A DNA stretch of 64,000 nt from Chrysoperla carnea (GCF_905475395.1 NC_058337.1:135491960-135555959); one strand, 5' to 3'; shown: positions 44,276 to 58,047, counted from the first letter of the stretch. The notes: generated by a model not told the origin, from the sequence alone. Numbers and translations: made by a program.

Positions 44276-46610
44276 ATGAATGAAAAAAGAAATATTTTAA
44301 ACGTACCGTATAGTAAAAGTGGCGATAGAGAACAAGATGAAGTAAAATTACGAAAAAAATTCAACTTAATATTGAAATGTTAATCTTTGTTTATTTTAAT
44401 GTTTTACAGAAATTATTACAGCCCTTTAAATACATTCTACAAATACCTGGAAAAAATATTCGTACCAAATTGGCTGAGGCATTTAATTATTGGTTAAAAA
44501 TTCCAAATGAAAAATTAGCTGAAGTTGGACAAATTGTGGAAATGTTACACAATTCCAGTTTATTGTAAGTAAGCTATTACTTTTCTAAATTGTTTTGCGT
44601 AAAAATTCCTAATTTAGTATGACTTTAAATGCAGGAAATTGCTTAAAATTGTGCTTTATGGTACTTCTTTTCCTGAATTTTATTCAGCTAGAACAGATTT
44701 TTATTATTTTAGGCTCGATGATATTGAAGATAACTCAATTCTTCGACGAGGAATACCCGTAGCACATTCTATTTATGGTGTTGCAAGCACCATAAATGCA
44801 GCTAATTATGTTTGCTACATAGCCCTAGAACGAGTACTTAGTTTAGGCCATCCTGAGGTAAATTTTCCTGTTGCAATGATCGTAGAATCAAATATAAATT
44901 TTAAGAGTACCTTTTCAGGCAACTAAAATTTACACCGAACAATTGTTAGAGTTACATCGTGGACAAGGAATGGAAATTTATTGGAGAGATAATTTTCAAT
45001 GTCCAAAAGAAGAGGACTATAAAGATATGACGATTAAAAGTTAGTTTTAAAAATAGATTTTGTTAATGTAAACATAATTTGAACATCTGTTTAATATCAT
45101 TAAAATATTTTTTGTGTTTATAGAAACTGGTGGATTATTTATGTTGGCTATACGTTTAATGCAATTATTTAGCGATAATGATGCTAATTTCTCTAAATTA
45201 GCTGGCATTCTGGGATTATACTTTCAAATTCGTGATGATTATTGTAATTTATGTTTACTTGAGGTGAGTATTTTAGGGTGAAGCTCCTATAGGCAGAAAG
45301 TAATTCAAGTAGGTTATGGTAGGGTATTGAAAGATAAATTGAAAATTCCCAGTATAATATTTTTGAGTCCCGCGAATATTACAGGAGATGTTAGTTCCTA
45401 ATTTTTCAATAAATTAATGCTACGAAGTACAGAAAAAACTTATTCAAAACTCTGTGCTCATCGACCTCTAGATCGCGATGTATATTAAGCGAGGCAAAAC
45501 CGTTCTTTTTTTCTAATTTCTTAGTTGTTTTTCTTAAGAGAAAAATTATACGTCCCCAATTTCGAAAAACTCAGTATATATAATATTTTTGACCTAAATA
45601 ATACAAAAATTGAATTTATTTGATGATTTGCCCAAGGATCGGTTTCAAGAAATTTTTTATACAAAATAGTTGTCTAATAGTGAAATGGACTAGATTTTTG
45701 TAACTTTTAGATCCTAAGTACTCTGGTAAAACATAAATACTAAACAACAATTTCTTTTTAAATTTAAACGATATGTCTGTAAAAAAACAGTGAAGATTGT
45801 GTTTAAAATTGCTTAAAATCTTGCACATTCAGGTGTAAGGCGTGGACGACGTGGGCCACCGTCTATGGCCTCGAGCCTTGAAAAAGGCAACGAAAAGAGA
45901 TAAATTGCATATTACTCTGTGATATTTGTGTTTCATTCCACTGTCAATTCGTAGACAAGTGAATGGATTGAACTATAAACTCTCTTGTAATTCTAGTCTA
46001 CTTCAACAGACGTCACCACTAACACCGCAAAATAAGAGTCTAATTATAGTTTATCTTTTTAAGCGACGTAGTTATGAGCCCAAGAGGTTCAATAAAACAT
46101 GTACATAAATCCGCGTTTCCTAAATTGTTTTTATTTCGATTAGCAAAATTTTCTTCTTTATTCTGTATAGGTGTTTTTGTCCCATTAGTCTTTTCCGTTC
46201 CCAAAACACAATTTACTTAACGAATTTTTTTTTGTAGTATTCAACAAACAAAAGTTACTGCGAGGATTTAACTGAAGGAAAATTTAGTTTTCCTATTATT
46301 TATGCAATTCATTCCCAACCATCTGATGGTGAACTAATGCGTATGTATTTTAATCGAAACTTCCCCGAAAAATTATTTTCTTGTAATATATTTTCAATTA
46401 ACAGATGTGTTGAGACAACGAACTCGTGATACAGAAGTAAAACGATATTGCGTTTCGTTAATCGAAAAATCTGGTGGTTTTGCGTATACCCGAAAAATTT
46501 TAACCGAATTAGATGCTCAAGCTCGTGAAGAAGTTGCTCGTCTAGGTGGTAATAAATATATGGAAGCTATTCTGGATAATTTACTTACTTGGAAAGAAGG
46601 TGGAACGTAA
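44276..46610 (+). CDS. GGPS1: Geranylgeranyl diphosphate synthase, seven exons
   Basis: Exons: 44276-44341, 44410-44564, 44713-44857, 44919-45039, 45124-45263, 46238-46340 and 46405-46610. All introns are GT..AG and the frame closes at 311 aa (human GGPS1 is 300). The enzyme condenses farnesyl with isopentenyl diphosphate to give geranylgeranyl diphosphate for protein prenylation; in flies the gene is called quemao. Key parts: [13 protein letters not shown] near the N terminus (substrate binding), first Asp-rich motif DDIED (76-80) followed by RRG, KTGGLF (163-168), second Asp-rich motif in FQIRDDYCN (200-204), and [11 protein letters not shown]. Residues 71-72 before the first motif are Ser-Ser, not aromatic, as expected for a C20 rather than C15 product. 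Exon 1 gives a short divergent N terminus; its ATG is the only in-frame one. It appears intact and functional. Confidence 0.95.
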
Positions 46611-46629
46611 AGTGTTTTCGACTTTACCC

Positions 46630-46635
46630 AATAAA
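46630..46635 (+). promoter_or_regulatory. Poly(A) signal of the GGPP synthase gene
   Basis: AATAAA 20 nt after the stop codon; a second AATAAA lies at 46667-46672. Either may be used. Confidence 0.5.
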
Positions 46636-46679
46636 TTGAATTTCAGTTTTTATTGTTTTGTTTTAGAATAAATTTGTTG

Positions 46680-49530
46680 TTAAGGTCTCTCATCTACTAA
46701 AAACTACAACCCGAAGTAAGCATTTCATGTCAATTTGACGTAAAAATGATGTCATTATTGGATGAAAGACCCAAGAGATACTTTAAAATTATTTGAATTA
46801 TTATCGAGATTTTTTTTATACGGTTTAAATTTTTACAGAATTATTAAAATTTTGGCATCGACCAAAAATATTTTTTTAATTATTGTTTTCAATTTAATTT
46901 CGTTGTTGAATTAAATTTCTTTAGTTTCTTTTTAGTAAATTTTTATTAAAAATTGCTTTATTAACAAGCAATTTGTGAAGTATAATTCTCACTTTGTAAA
47001 TCGAGATATTAGTTTATTCCGTTTAATTTAAGAAATGAAGCTGGATGAAGGCCAAAACATTGCAATTCTATGGCACAAATATGATAACTACGTTTCCGAG
47101 ATATAAGGGTTCAAAAAAACGTTTCTAAAATGTTGAGATAACGCGAAAAATGGCAAAATACAAAATAGTCCAATAAATGTTGCTGTTTTCTCAAATTTCA
47201 TGATTTTTCAGCAGAATGTGCTTGGGCGAACTTAAAAACGTGCGCTTGCATGGCAAAAGCACACTTTCTAATTAATATAATTTTGTTTACACACTTCTGT
47301 ACAAAAATTTTGAGCCGGGCTCCATAAAAATTCATATTGTTCCATAGAATAACAACCTTAAATGCTTCATTTTCTACAGTAGTTGTTCAATTTGTGATTC
47401 AGACAATAAAATTCTCTATAATGTACTTATTTGGAACGAAAACAAATTCAGACAATAAATCAATAAAAGATGTTCACATTACGAAAAATTAGGGAAGAAA
47501 ACAAGATTGAAAATTGTGTGGACATCCTTCAATAATTTTTCCAGGAAAAAGTATTTAAACTGCATTTAATTTATACTTTAATGGCCATAGTAAAATAATT
47601 TAGGGTTCTAGTCAATATAAAATAAGATTACATTCTCTGATAGTCTATTAAAAAAAAATCTTAGTGGCGAGTTTTTCATGTTTGGAAATCTGAAATGTAA
47701 AATACACCAGTTATATCCCGACGATGATTAAATCTGAATAAAGTATTTCAACCCTGCTTATAAAATATTAAGGGATAATAAAAATTTTGACGTATTTATT
47801 CAAAAACTAAAATTTCCAAACTATCGGATCATATATATTTTATTTAGATTCAATCATTTTCCGCCGAGATATACCTGTTTGAAATTTTGAGAAAGTTTAA
47901 AATTTTTTTAAGTGCGCCACTTTTTCCGAGGGACAGAGTGTAGTTTGGCAGCTCAGATATTTTATGTTCTAATTTTAAAATCACTAAATTTATATAGTTA
48001 TAAATTTATTTGGTAATTCGAGTCTTCGTATAAAAAACTCTCTTAAATCAAGAACCTCGGCTGATTTTCCAACAGATCCGGCATAGAATGTACCCGCCAC
48101 TAAGAGAAATAATATAAAATATTAAAGAAAATTTCCATGCGAAAAATTTAGTTATTTATACAAACATATCAAATTACAATTTGTACGTGTTTATGTAATT
48201 TTTTATAGCTTACACGAAATAAGTAGTTTAGAAATTTTATCGAATATTCATAGATTTTATAAATTGATTGGCTTTTATATTAATAATATTTCTCAAAAAA
48301 AATTACTCAATCGATCATGAGTTAATTTAAAATTAACAATCAAATCTAATCAAAATAGCTATCTTTTTCGAATATTTGAGTCAATTTTAACGTTTTGAAA
48401 AAATGTCTTTAAAACTATCAGATAAATTTCATAAAACAAACATCGGCATGTTATGATTGGTTTGGAAAATTTTGCTCTGTAATTGTCTTATTTAGAGGTC
48501 AAAAACCAGGCGCAGTATTTGTGATCATTTCTGTTGTCAAGAAGGTGTCTAATTACTTTTTTTTCAAATAATATTCTCCGAGCCGAGATTACTCTTTAAG
48601 GTGACCTGGAGAATTTTTTAATGCGGTAAACTTAACATCGATTTATGGCTTTTGAAAGTACATTACATTTTTTCGAAAACCCAACGGATACGGCAAAAAT
48701 CGACACGGTATGCAAAACTAATGCCTTTATCTCTCAAGGAAAGTGTTTCGGGGTACATGTTTCTTATACCAAAAGACTTATTTTATCTTAACACCCCCTA
48801 GGTTATTGATCATTTAATAAGGAACAAATGCTATTCATTTTCAAGTTTATATATTCAATTAAAAAATTTTCAGACCCCCAAAGGCAAAAGTTATTAGATA
48901 CGACCTTGAAAATGGCCTCTCAAATCTCCAGTTGCTCCGAAAAAATGGTCAAATACTGCGTTTGAACCAAGATCTATTATGTTTCCAGGTGCTGAGTGCC
49001 CTGATGAATTTTAATTAAGAAATTGGAACGTTGGCGGATAAGTATTGTGCCAAAATAATTACTTATTTTTTGGCAAAGAGATAAAGATAAGATAGATTTA
49101 AAGAAAATTTCATATTTTCATTGCTTAATCTATTTATATGTTTTATAGAATTGGCTAGTGAAAATAAATAGCTTTAGAATAAACGAATTTTTGTGAGGTG
49201 ATACTGGAAAATTGTAATTTTTCGGTTTCATTTTTAAATGTACTTACTAATTTCTAGTAAACTGTAATTCATGATAGTGATTTTAATATTTTCATCCAAA
49301 TAAATGTGTAAATTTGAACTTAAATTTACATATAATATCAGCCTATGGTACATTTTTCGCAATTCGTTTTTAACGACTTTTCTTAGGAAATTATCTTAGC
49401 CGGACCTTGGTGGAAGTTTAATTTCAGCCCTAAACTTAATCGATTAATGAACGTTGAATTGGAGGCTTTATAAGAAACACATACGTAATATTCTAAATCG
49501 CTATCACGAATTACAGGATGCTTCATACAA
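46680..49530. other. Long intergenic stretch, nothing recognised
   Basis: AT-rich sequence with short ORFs only. No domain, tRNA or bounded repeat was seen. Confidence 0.4.
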
Positions 49531-49536
49531 AACTTA

Positions 49537-49695
49537 AGGCCACTATACACGGTCAATCAAGATTGAACGTATATATGAATGATTAACAATCTATTTTTGT
49601 GATTGACTGTCAATCAAAACGAATGACAATCTTCAAGATTGTTATTATTGATTGACCGTATTTGGATAATATCAATTAACCGTATTTGGTGGCCT
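49537..49695. mobile_element. PIF/Harbinger-type MITE
   Basis: 159 bp with imperfect inverted ends AGGCCACTATACACGGT and (minus strand) AGGCCACCAAATACGGT, flanked by TTA on both sides (49534-49536, 49696-49698), the Harbinger target. An inner pair, GGTCAATCA and TGATTGACCGT, adds to the hairpin. No coding content. Confidence 0.75.
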
Positions 49696-49699
49696 TTAT

Positions 49700-52215
49700 T
49701 TAATGATTATTTAAAAAGCTTACTGAAATGTTTTACTAACGAATTTAAAAATTATAATAAAATTTAAAATCAAATAGCAAATCGTGTTTTTTCTTCCCCT
49801 GTTTTGAAAATTATTAACCCATCAGATTTTCCGACGCGATACTTGGGAGAAAAATAGTAGCTTTTAAGAAAAAATCGGAATTTAGGAATTATACAGTTTT
49901 ATTGCGGGCAAAATTGCTTGGAGCTCAAATTGTATCTTTTAATGGTATCTTTTTGTAAAAAAGTTTTCGCCGCGGAATTTGCGAAAATTCAAAAATAAAT
50001 GCTTCGAAAATCCGTGCTTTATCGGTAACGAAGTATCCTTCGACTTCTTTATTTGATTATATTTTGAGGAGAATTTTTTAGCCAAACAGCCTTAAATGAT
50101 TGTGTTCCTTTATCTCTACACTCCATAGCCTACATTTACAATAGAGATAATTCCTCTTTGACAATAATCTATGTTTTTCGTTGATATACCATGTACTCAT
50201 CCATCGACATAGAAAAAAATAGATACAGCAATCTATTTCACGACGCTTGTACAGCTACGTACTCCAAACATCAGATGTCTCTAGCATAAAAAATTAATTG
50301 AATCAATTCACTGACATTTAGTAGAGTAAACAGTGGTTGATTTTTAAAAACGCCCACTCAATTGTTTAAGGTTTCCTCTCTCACTGTGACAGACAGATAA
50401 TATCATATTGTCATTAAAATACATACCATTTCTATTTTATTTTAAATAGTGCCATAAAAGATTATTATGAATTAAATAAATTTGTAATTGTAAAAATGAT
50501 GAAATATTTTAATATAAAATATTTTTAACTTATAACATGTGATCATTAAAATATTGTACAAATATTTTATTTTATTCTTATCTGAATATTGTGATTTAGT
50601 GGAAATTATGTCTTATTATTTTATTTATTCGAATTATTTGAATTTATTTGATTTTCTTACAGGTGAGTTTATAATGCAATAAATTTACATTATTTGTATG
50701 TTAGTATGTACTTTTTTTTTGCTTCAAATAGCGAAAGTTAAGTACAGCACACAGTAGGTAATAATTTAATATAAAATAGTTCTTTTTTTAAAACATTTTT
50801 TATTAATAATACATAACTAGAGACTCATTAAAATAGCATTGTAAACAAGGTAAATATATGTTTTAAATTATATATGTGAATTATAATTTATTTCAAATAA
50901 GTTGAACAATTATAATTATTATTATTATTATATACGTACTTACCGGTAGAATGACCTTCAATTTATACTTGGGTGATTTTGGTATTTTTTTGTTTTTATA
51001 GAATTTGATGTTTTGATTTAAAGGCGTTAATAAAAAAATTGATTTAGAAAGGTTATTAAATTATTTTCATGCTACGGGAAGTTATTATATAGGTAACATT
51101 GGTGTGTAAATGTGGCCAACTTCAATCACAATCATTTACAGAAAAAACTTAAGCGAGACAAATTTTATTTCGTAAAGTCACACTCACATTGAACATCGTA
51201 GTAAATTTCAGATCCTTATTGAGAAGAGATGTGCTCGTACCACGAATTTCGAATATTTCTGAACACTTGAACTATCAGCCAGAGGCATATTGGTTGATCG
51301 ATCAAGTGTTTATTTTCAACATAAAATAAGAAATTAATATTTGTTTTTTTAATTATCAAAAGTTGATACTATTTTCCTTTAATAATCGTATATCAACAAT
51401 TGAAATTGTAGAAATTGGGCGCTTTTTGACCTCATTGGTTAAAAATCCAAAATGGAAGATCGTTTGTTTCATCACTGTGATTGGTTGATTAATGTCATGC
51501 GCATTTAAACATTTTCTTTTTACCACGATTTGTATATTGGGCAGTGATCTAAGTATTTTTGCCATTTTTAATCTTAGCGTCTATATTTGGTATATTTCTG
51601 ATTACTCTCGGGAATCTCGGGATTTTAAGGCTTTCAAAGTATTTTACAGAACGGTTCCCCCCTTGCAATGAAAATTTTATTTATTTTCAAAAAATCATAA
51701 AATTTGTATAATTAGTTAGGTAAATAAGTAAGTTTTGGAAGGAGGACAGCCTGTACCACTAGGTAGGTGTTCGTTCTCATTAGTTAGAATAATTATTTAT
51801 GATATGTAATTATGAACCGTATCTACAGTTTGTTTTTATCATAAAAAACTTTGATATAAATTCGTAATAAAATTTTGTTATTGTTCAAAATATTGTATTT
51901 TATTTACCTTCAAAATAATTTTTTCAAAATCTTCCATAATAAGAGATAGCTAGAGAATGAAGAAGAGCCTATGCAACGTTTAGTCAAACAAGAACTCTTA
52001 ATCTAGAGAGCACGTTGGCAATTTTATTCTAAAAAATTACGCAAATTCAACAATATTTTGACATAAACACATACTTTAGCAATTAAATTATTGGTTAATG
52101 TTTTTGACTTTTATCATAAATTAATGGAATTTTACGCCAAAAACAAAATACTGTTAGGATTTCATAATTCCTAAACAAAAATTTTCTACGACTGAACTGA
52201 GCTCTCAGGTAGTTT
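49700..52215. other. Intergenic, nothing recognised
   Basis: AT-rich with a short TTA-type microsatellite near 50917-50930. No gene was seen. Confidence 0.4.
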
Positions 52216-52220
52216 TAGGG

Positions 52221-53704
52221 CAATAAATAAGCCGGAAAATGTGGAAAAGTGGTGGAACAGATCCGATTTCAAAAATTTTTTGTGTACGTATTCCTTAGAC
52301 CTCTAGGAACATTCAGCCGCACTAACCTTGGCATAACAAAAAAAACTGAGAAAGTTAGGGTAGTTTTCCCATCCCCAAAACTCTCCAAATAGTAACAGTG
52401 AAAACAAATCAATATTTCAACTCAAAAATAGTCTTCCGGGGGTTTTTGAGGTCGTTGATCATGAATTCAAGGTTAAAAAGCAACTGAATATGGTTGCAAC
52501 CCCAATAAAACTACCCTTAAAGTGATAGAGACAAAAACTTTATTAAATTCAAAATCTTGCCTCAGAAATCGTGTCTCGTGGAGCTTTTAGGTTCGGTGTT
52601 CACAAATTTAAGGTCAAAAAGCAATTGAGGATTGTTTCAACCCCATTAAAACTACCCCTAGAAGTGTCAATGATAAAAAAATTTGAAAATTCTGAATTTC
52701 CCCTCAGTAATTGTCTCTCTCTGATTTTAGAAGTCATTGATAATGAATTTGAGGGCAAGAAGCAACTGAATGTAGTCCCACCCCTAAAGGCCATCCCTAG
52801 AAGTGACAGAGAAAAAATTTAAAATTGTTCCTCGAATATCGTCTTTCGGGGGGTTTTTGGGGCCGCTGATCACGAATCCAAGGTCAAAAAGTAACTTGGA
52901 TGGTTGCAACCCCATTAAAACTACCCCTAGAAATGTCAATGATAAATTAATTTTGAAAATACTGAATTTCACCAAAGAAATTGTCTCTCTGCGATTTTAG
53001 GAGTCGCTGATCATGAATTTGAGGTCAAAAAGTAACTGAATGCCACAGCATCCTTATTAAAACCTCCCCTAGAAGTGACAGAGATAAAATTTTAAATTTG
53101 AATTCTCTGATAATAATTTTTTTTTGAAAATACTGAATTTCACCACAGAAATTGTCTCTCTGCGATTTTAGGAGTCGCTGATCATGAATTTGAGGTCAAA
53201 AAGTAACTGAATGCCACAGCATCCTTATTAAAACCTCCCCTAAAAGTGACAGAGATAAAATTTTAAATTTGAATTCTCTCCTCGAATATCGTCTTTCGGG
53301 TAATTTTGGGGGCGCTGATTACGAATCCAAGGTCAAAAAGTAGCTGAAGAGGGTTGCAACCCCAAAACTACCCCCAGATGTGAAAATGATGAACATTTAA
53401 AAAAATTCAAAATTTTCAAATTATTTTAATCATTCACACTTCTAGGGGTAGTTTTAATAGGGTTGCAACCATCCAAGTTACTTTTTGACCTTGAATTCGT
53501 GATCAGCTATTGCCAAAAACCCCCCGACAGACGATATTCGATTAAAAATTTAAAATTTAATCTCTGTATCTTCTAGGGGTGGCTTGGAACTACATTCAGT
53601 TTTTGTTATGCCAAGGTTAGTGCGGCTGAATGTTCCTAGAGGTCTAAGGAATACGTACACAAAAAAATTTTGAAATCGGAGCTGTTTTTCCGGCTTATTT
53701 ACTG
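52221..53704. mobile_element. Foldback element with arms made of tandem repeats
   Basis: Outer ends are inverted: AATAAATAAGCCGGAAAA on the left (52222) and, on the minus strand, AGTAAATAAGCCGGAAAA on the right. They are followed by a long matched arm including TACGTATTCCTTAGACCTCT and AACATTCAGCCGCACTAACC (52285-52330 versus 53605-53665). The interior is a run of diverged units carrying GGTCAAAAAG.AACTGAAT, a CCCC..AAAACTACCCCTAGAAGT block and CGTCTTTCGGGGG; these lie forward from about 52380 to 53390 and inverted from 53425 to 53590. One 171-bp segment is nearly exactly duplicated (units starting 53001 and 53172). No transposase is encoded; open frames here are by-products of the repeats. 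The target duplication is unclear. Confidence 0.8.
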
Positions 53705-54355
53705 TAGTATTTGCAGAACTATTTTTATTTACATGTTACTCGTGTATCAATAAAAAAATGAACGAGAAGTGTCGTGGGACGCCCGGTAGGAACTATATTC
53801 CTTTCGTATCTTAGTATATTATAATACACATGCCCGTTTTTGCTGTCGTTTTCTTAGTTCACTTTCTTTGTTTTTACCTTCCAACCAGCAAACAAATCAA
53901 AACAAAAACGTGCGATAGTTCCAAAATGTATTTTCGATATACGGGGTGCTGTTGCTCACAAGTGCTCATTTCGGGTGAACACATAAATTATGATCAAAAT
54001 GTGTTACGGTATTCTAAAAAAATGATGTAATATGGTTCAACAAAATGTAGGTACAATAATTTTGATTGAGTGTGTGTGTTCTTGAAGTCTAATTAATGAA
54101 ATAATGTGAATATAAACTTTTCAAAACAAGTTTTTTATTATTATTCATGCTGCAATTATTTAAAGGACATATTTAAATTTATAATTTATATACGTAGAAA
54201 TATTATTCAAGGAAGTTATATTATTTATTCGTATTATAGATTAGGTATAAAGATAATTTATATTGCTTAAACTTATGAAGATATTATTTCTTTTTCAAAA
54301 TTCAATTCAAAGACCGGAAACAGTAGCGTATTAGATATATAGCAAGAGTAGCAAA
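53705..54355. other. Intergenic; short repeat motif near 53770
   Basis: TGTCGTGGGACGCCCGGTAG then GAACTATATTCC (53770-53801) is the inverse of 37160-37195. The rest is AT-rich and featureless. Confidence 0.4.
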
Positions 54356-54359
54356 TGGG

Positions 54360-55048
54360 AACAGGCCTCACGAAATTGAGCGCCCTAAATATCTCGTTTT
54401 GCAGTTAATCAATCAAAAATAACATAAACAAAAGTTGCAGAGTTTGATAGGGGACATCATGTTCTGTTATCAGATTAGACCTAGTTCTTCGAGTTTCTTT
54501 AATAGCCAATTTAGATCCTAAACGGTAAGAGATAGAATAACACTTTAAAATAGAAAGTTGATCCTCTTAAAAAACTAACAAGTTTTGTTTAAAACATTTT
54601 TTCGAAAAACGTTAGCTTTTGGAGGAAATGCGACTAAAAAATATGTTATTATTGCATTTGATCGATTGAAAACACAGAAAATGTTTTAGCCAAGAGTTGT
54701 CAAAGACAACAGAGGACATTCGCCTGTGTTCATGACTTTGAACTACAATTATCGATAAACTTTAAGCGTATTTTCTTTCGATTCAGTGCCATAATGACAT
54801 TTTTAAGTCGCATACTCCGAAAGCTAACGTTTTTCGAAAAAATGTTAGCTTTTTTATGAGGTGTTATAGTATTTCTTACCGTTTTGGATATAAATTGGCT
54901 ATTTAAGAAACCCGAGGAATTAGATCCAATCTAATGTCAGAACTTGACATTCCCCATCAAACTCTGCAACTTTTGTGTTATTTTTTGGTTGGTTACCGAC
55001 AAAACGAGATATCTAGGCGTATAAATTAAAATGGCCCACCCCGTATAT
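54360..55048. mobile_element. Foldback/MITE element
   Basis: The left arm (about 54385-54645) and right arm (about 54790-55030) are inverted copies. Paired blocks include ATATCTCGTTTTG, AAAAGTTGCAGAGTTTGAT, ATAGCCAATTTA, AACGGTAAGA and TTTTTTCGAAAAACGTTAGC. The right end, on the minus strand, opens TATACGGGGTGGGCCA, a mariner-like start; the left end is more decayed. The unpaired centre is about 140 bp. No coding content. Confidence 0.75.
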
Positions 55049-55049
55049 T

Positions 55050-58045
55050 AAAAGATATCTTTCGGATTATACTGTACATTTATTTGACTGCAACTCCAAC
55101 GTTGATGAATTAATGTTTATGCAGCATGACGAATTCATTAAAAGGATGCCACACAAAAGCTTAATATGTCTGCTGCTTGTGTGAATGTAACTTTATCTAT
55201 GTTATTTCCCTCTGTTTTAAGGGATGAAATATTTCATACGGGTGTGTTGGAATTCATATATAGTATATTTGAAGTTTTTCCGGGATCAAAGAACCAACCC
55301 TCTTTTGTATAACTTTTATATACATATATGTTCGTATTCAATTTCATTCGAGTCGAGGGGTTGAATATTTTCAATGAAGGGATTTATAATTCTAGAAAAT
55401 ATTATATTCTGTGTAAACAATCAATAAAACTTACTTTCGAAAATTGCATTTTTAATATGCATTTTCACTTGAAAATAAATTTAAACATTCTTGTGTGTTT
55501 GGTCTGGTTTATGTTTTACTAGGAGTTATCCGCTTGCTTCGTTGGGCAACTTTAAAAATAAAAACTATCGTGTTATAGCTTTCTTCTACCTTGCGTTCAC
55601 TTAATCTCCCCTCTACAACACTTGCAATATAGACAATGTCAACTTCAAAGACAATTAATTCACCATATTGTAACGAATCTGATATCCTGGCTGGCTGTGA
55701 AGGTCGTTTCTAGAAGAATACAATTAAGTCTGACATCTAAGATGACTGTGCGAATAACAAAAATAGTACTTGGTTTCCATGGAAACGGCTTACACGTAAA
55801 AGTGTACCTAATGTAAAATCATAAGTCAATCGATATAGAAAGCTCAGTATGAACAGTCTGTATGAGGAGTGCTTTACGGAAAGTCATTGTGGATGGTTGA
55901 AATAACAATGCATTGTGAATTATAGCCTATGTCTTATTCTGATGTGTAAACTATGAAGTTTTATCAAAATCCTTCCAGTAGTCCAGTAGCGAAATAGGTT
56001 GTCACCAACTGATTTTCGTCAATTTAGAAAAAAATTATGTTTTTTTTTATAAAATCTTTTCAATTTTTCGTAAAAGAAATTTGTTTAAGAAAAATTGTCT
56101 TATCGAACAAAAAATATTGATGTATACCTAGTCAATTTTTAGGCGAGATTAGACAGTTTTAAAGAAGAATACTCGATGGACATAAATGAGGTTATTGCTT
56201 TAGTCACGTTTGACTGATTCTGATTGTCTGACTCCATAAAACTTTATCTAAATATATGATAAATCTATCTGCATGTGATCTTTTTTTTTTTGGGTCTCAT
56301 CAGAATCTTAAAAAAAAGTCTCAGTTACGGTATTAAATTACTTGTTTTGATACGAAAAAAAATACTTAAATTAAATCCCAACCGTTAGTTGATGACAATT
56401 GACCGCAGATTTATAATCTTTATAAATTTATATATTTCTTAACTTACTTACTTAGTTTTGTATGATTTATACCGGGTGAGTTACGAAAATTGTTACCAAT
56501 ATTCGTCAGAACAAAGCAAAGATGGCTTAGTTAATTTTTTAAAGAGGAAAAAAGACAAAATATAGGTTTTGTAGTATGAGGATTTCATTTTTATATGTGA
56601 GAGTTGTCATAAATAGGGAATTATCCAAGAATTACATTTAACGGGGAATCATAGGTATAACGTTTTAAAAATTTTCAAAAATATTTCATAAAAAGAATTT
56701 GTTTGTATTATTTATCTTTGACAATGATTTTTTACACACCAAAAACATACTTTTTTCACTTTTTTGATTTAATCCATATGCTCTTGAGATATTTAGGGTG
56801 AGAAAAAGACCCAAATATGAGTCACTCATACATGGCTATTTGTAAAAACTGGAGTCGTTCAGTTTTAAATATCAAGGATGATTTGAAGCGCCCCAAGCTT
56901 TAAAAATAGTTATGTATAAGTGATTCATAAGTAGAATTATTTTCTGCTTTTTAGCACAATAAAAGCCTTGAAATGGGAAAGGAAACCTGGTCATGCTTAC
57001 CATAAAAATACTCTGTCCTCCGATTTACATATGCATGCACAATTTCAGTTCGGAAACCGAAGAGAGCCTTGCAAGATTTGATTACAGACACCTAGATGAA
57101 ACTAAATAAAAGCTTGTAATTTTCTACGATTTACACGTTTCACCCTGTATATTTTTCATAGTACTCAACAAAGTTGTTAATAGATGAGTTAGTTCTGTGT
57201 TATATCTCCTAGGTCAGAGAAAGTGCATAAACACAGAATATACAGAAGAAGTAAATTAAAAAAAAAATATTTTATTAAAAACCTATCCCAAGATTTTATA
57301 AATAAATAACAAAAACATATTAAGGTAGTTCCTCCGCGACCGTCCAGTCAAAAAGTTTTGGACTAATACTATCATTCAGTGCATTAACTGTGCTATGACT
57401 ATTATACATATACCATATATTATTTTCAAAAGACTGTAGTTCCTCACTACTGATTCTAGTATACATATAAACACACACACTATGACATATGCCTTTAACA
57501 TTAGTCTTCATATCTTTTCCACAAAAATCATCGCTAAAACGAGTTATTTATTTAAGTTTTTTATCGAAACTATATGGTAAATAATTTTTATTTTTATTTA
57601 TATATTTTCTAAATATAGTATTCTACATTATATTAGTTTTTCATAGAGATGGTGGACGTCATTCATTGGTAAATAAATATAATATTTGTAAATTTGTGTA
57701 TTTTTATACACTTCTCCCATGTACACGTACAAATTGCGTCACTTTTAATTGCTAATATCTCATGTATGGCATGGTAAATCATCTTCTAATTTTAACAGCA
57801 AGTGTATTATGAATTAAATATTTTATATTCTGAGTTTTGAGAAATTCTTGGAATATCACTTTCGTGTAGGTACTACCTTAATGATTGACTTTGTTTGGTT
57901 GCATTTGCTTGCAAGTACTTGACTTGCAATAAATCTTTCGTTCGTTTTGCCATTCTAGCAAAACAATGGAGAAAGGTATTTAAATGTTTGACAGTTTTTA
58001 GAAAACATGTATATTATTGCTTTTATGTATTAAAATATGTAGTAT
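55050..58045. other. Intergenic, no gene seen
   Basis: CTAGGAGTTATCCGCTTGCT then TCGTTGGGC at 55519-55547 is a repeat end shared with 32457 and 63226. Possible weak mariner-like ends at about 56470 and 57147 are discussed among rejected items. Short ORFs have no recognisable domains. Confidence 0.4.
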
Positions 58046-58047
58046 TA

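Noticed and set aside
45616-46108. Short frames inside the large fifth intron of the GGPP synthase gene
   Set aside because: Flanking exons join in frame without them, and neither shows a domain.
52571-53000. Overlapping open frames on both strands (52571-52822, 52803-53000)
   Set aside because: They arise from tandem units of the foldback element, and similar frames recur in each unit.
56468-57149. Possible mariner-like element (TACCGGGTGAGTTACGAAAA ... minus-strand TACAGGGTGAAACGTGTAAA)
   Set aside because: The two ends share only the first six or seven bases clearly, and no internal pairing was seen. Chance is not excluded.
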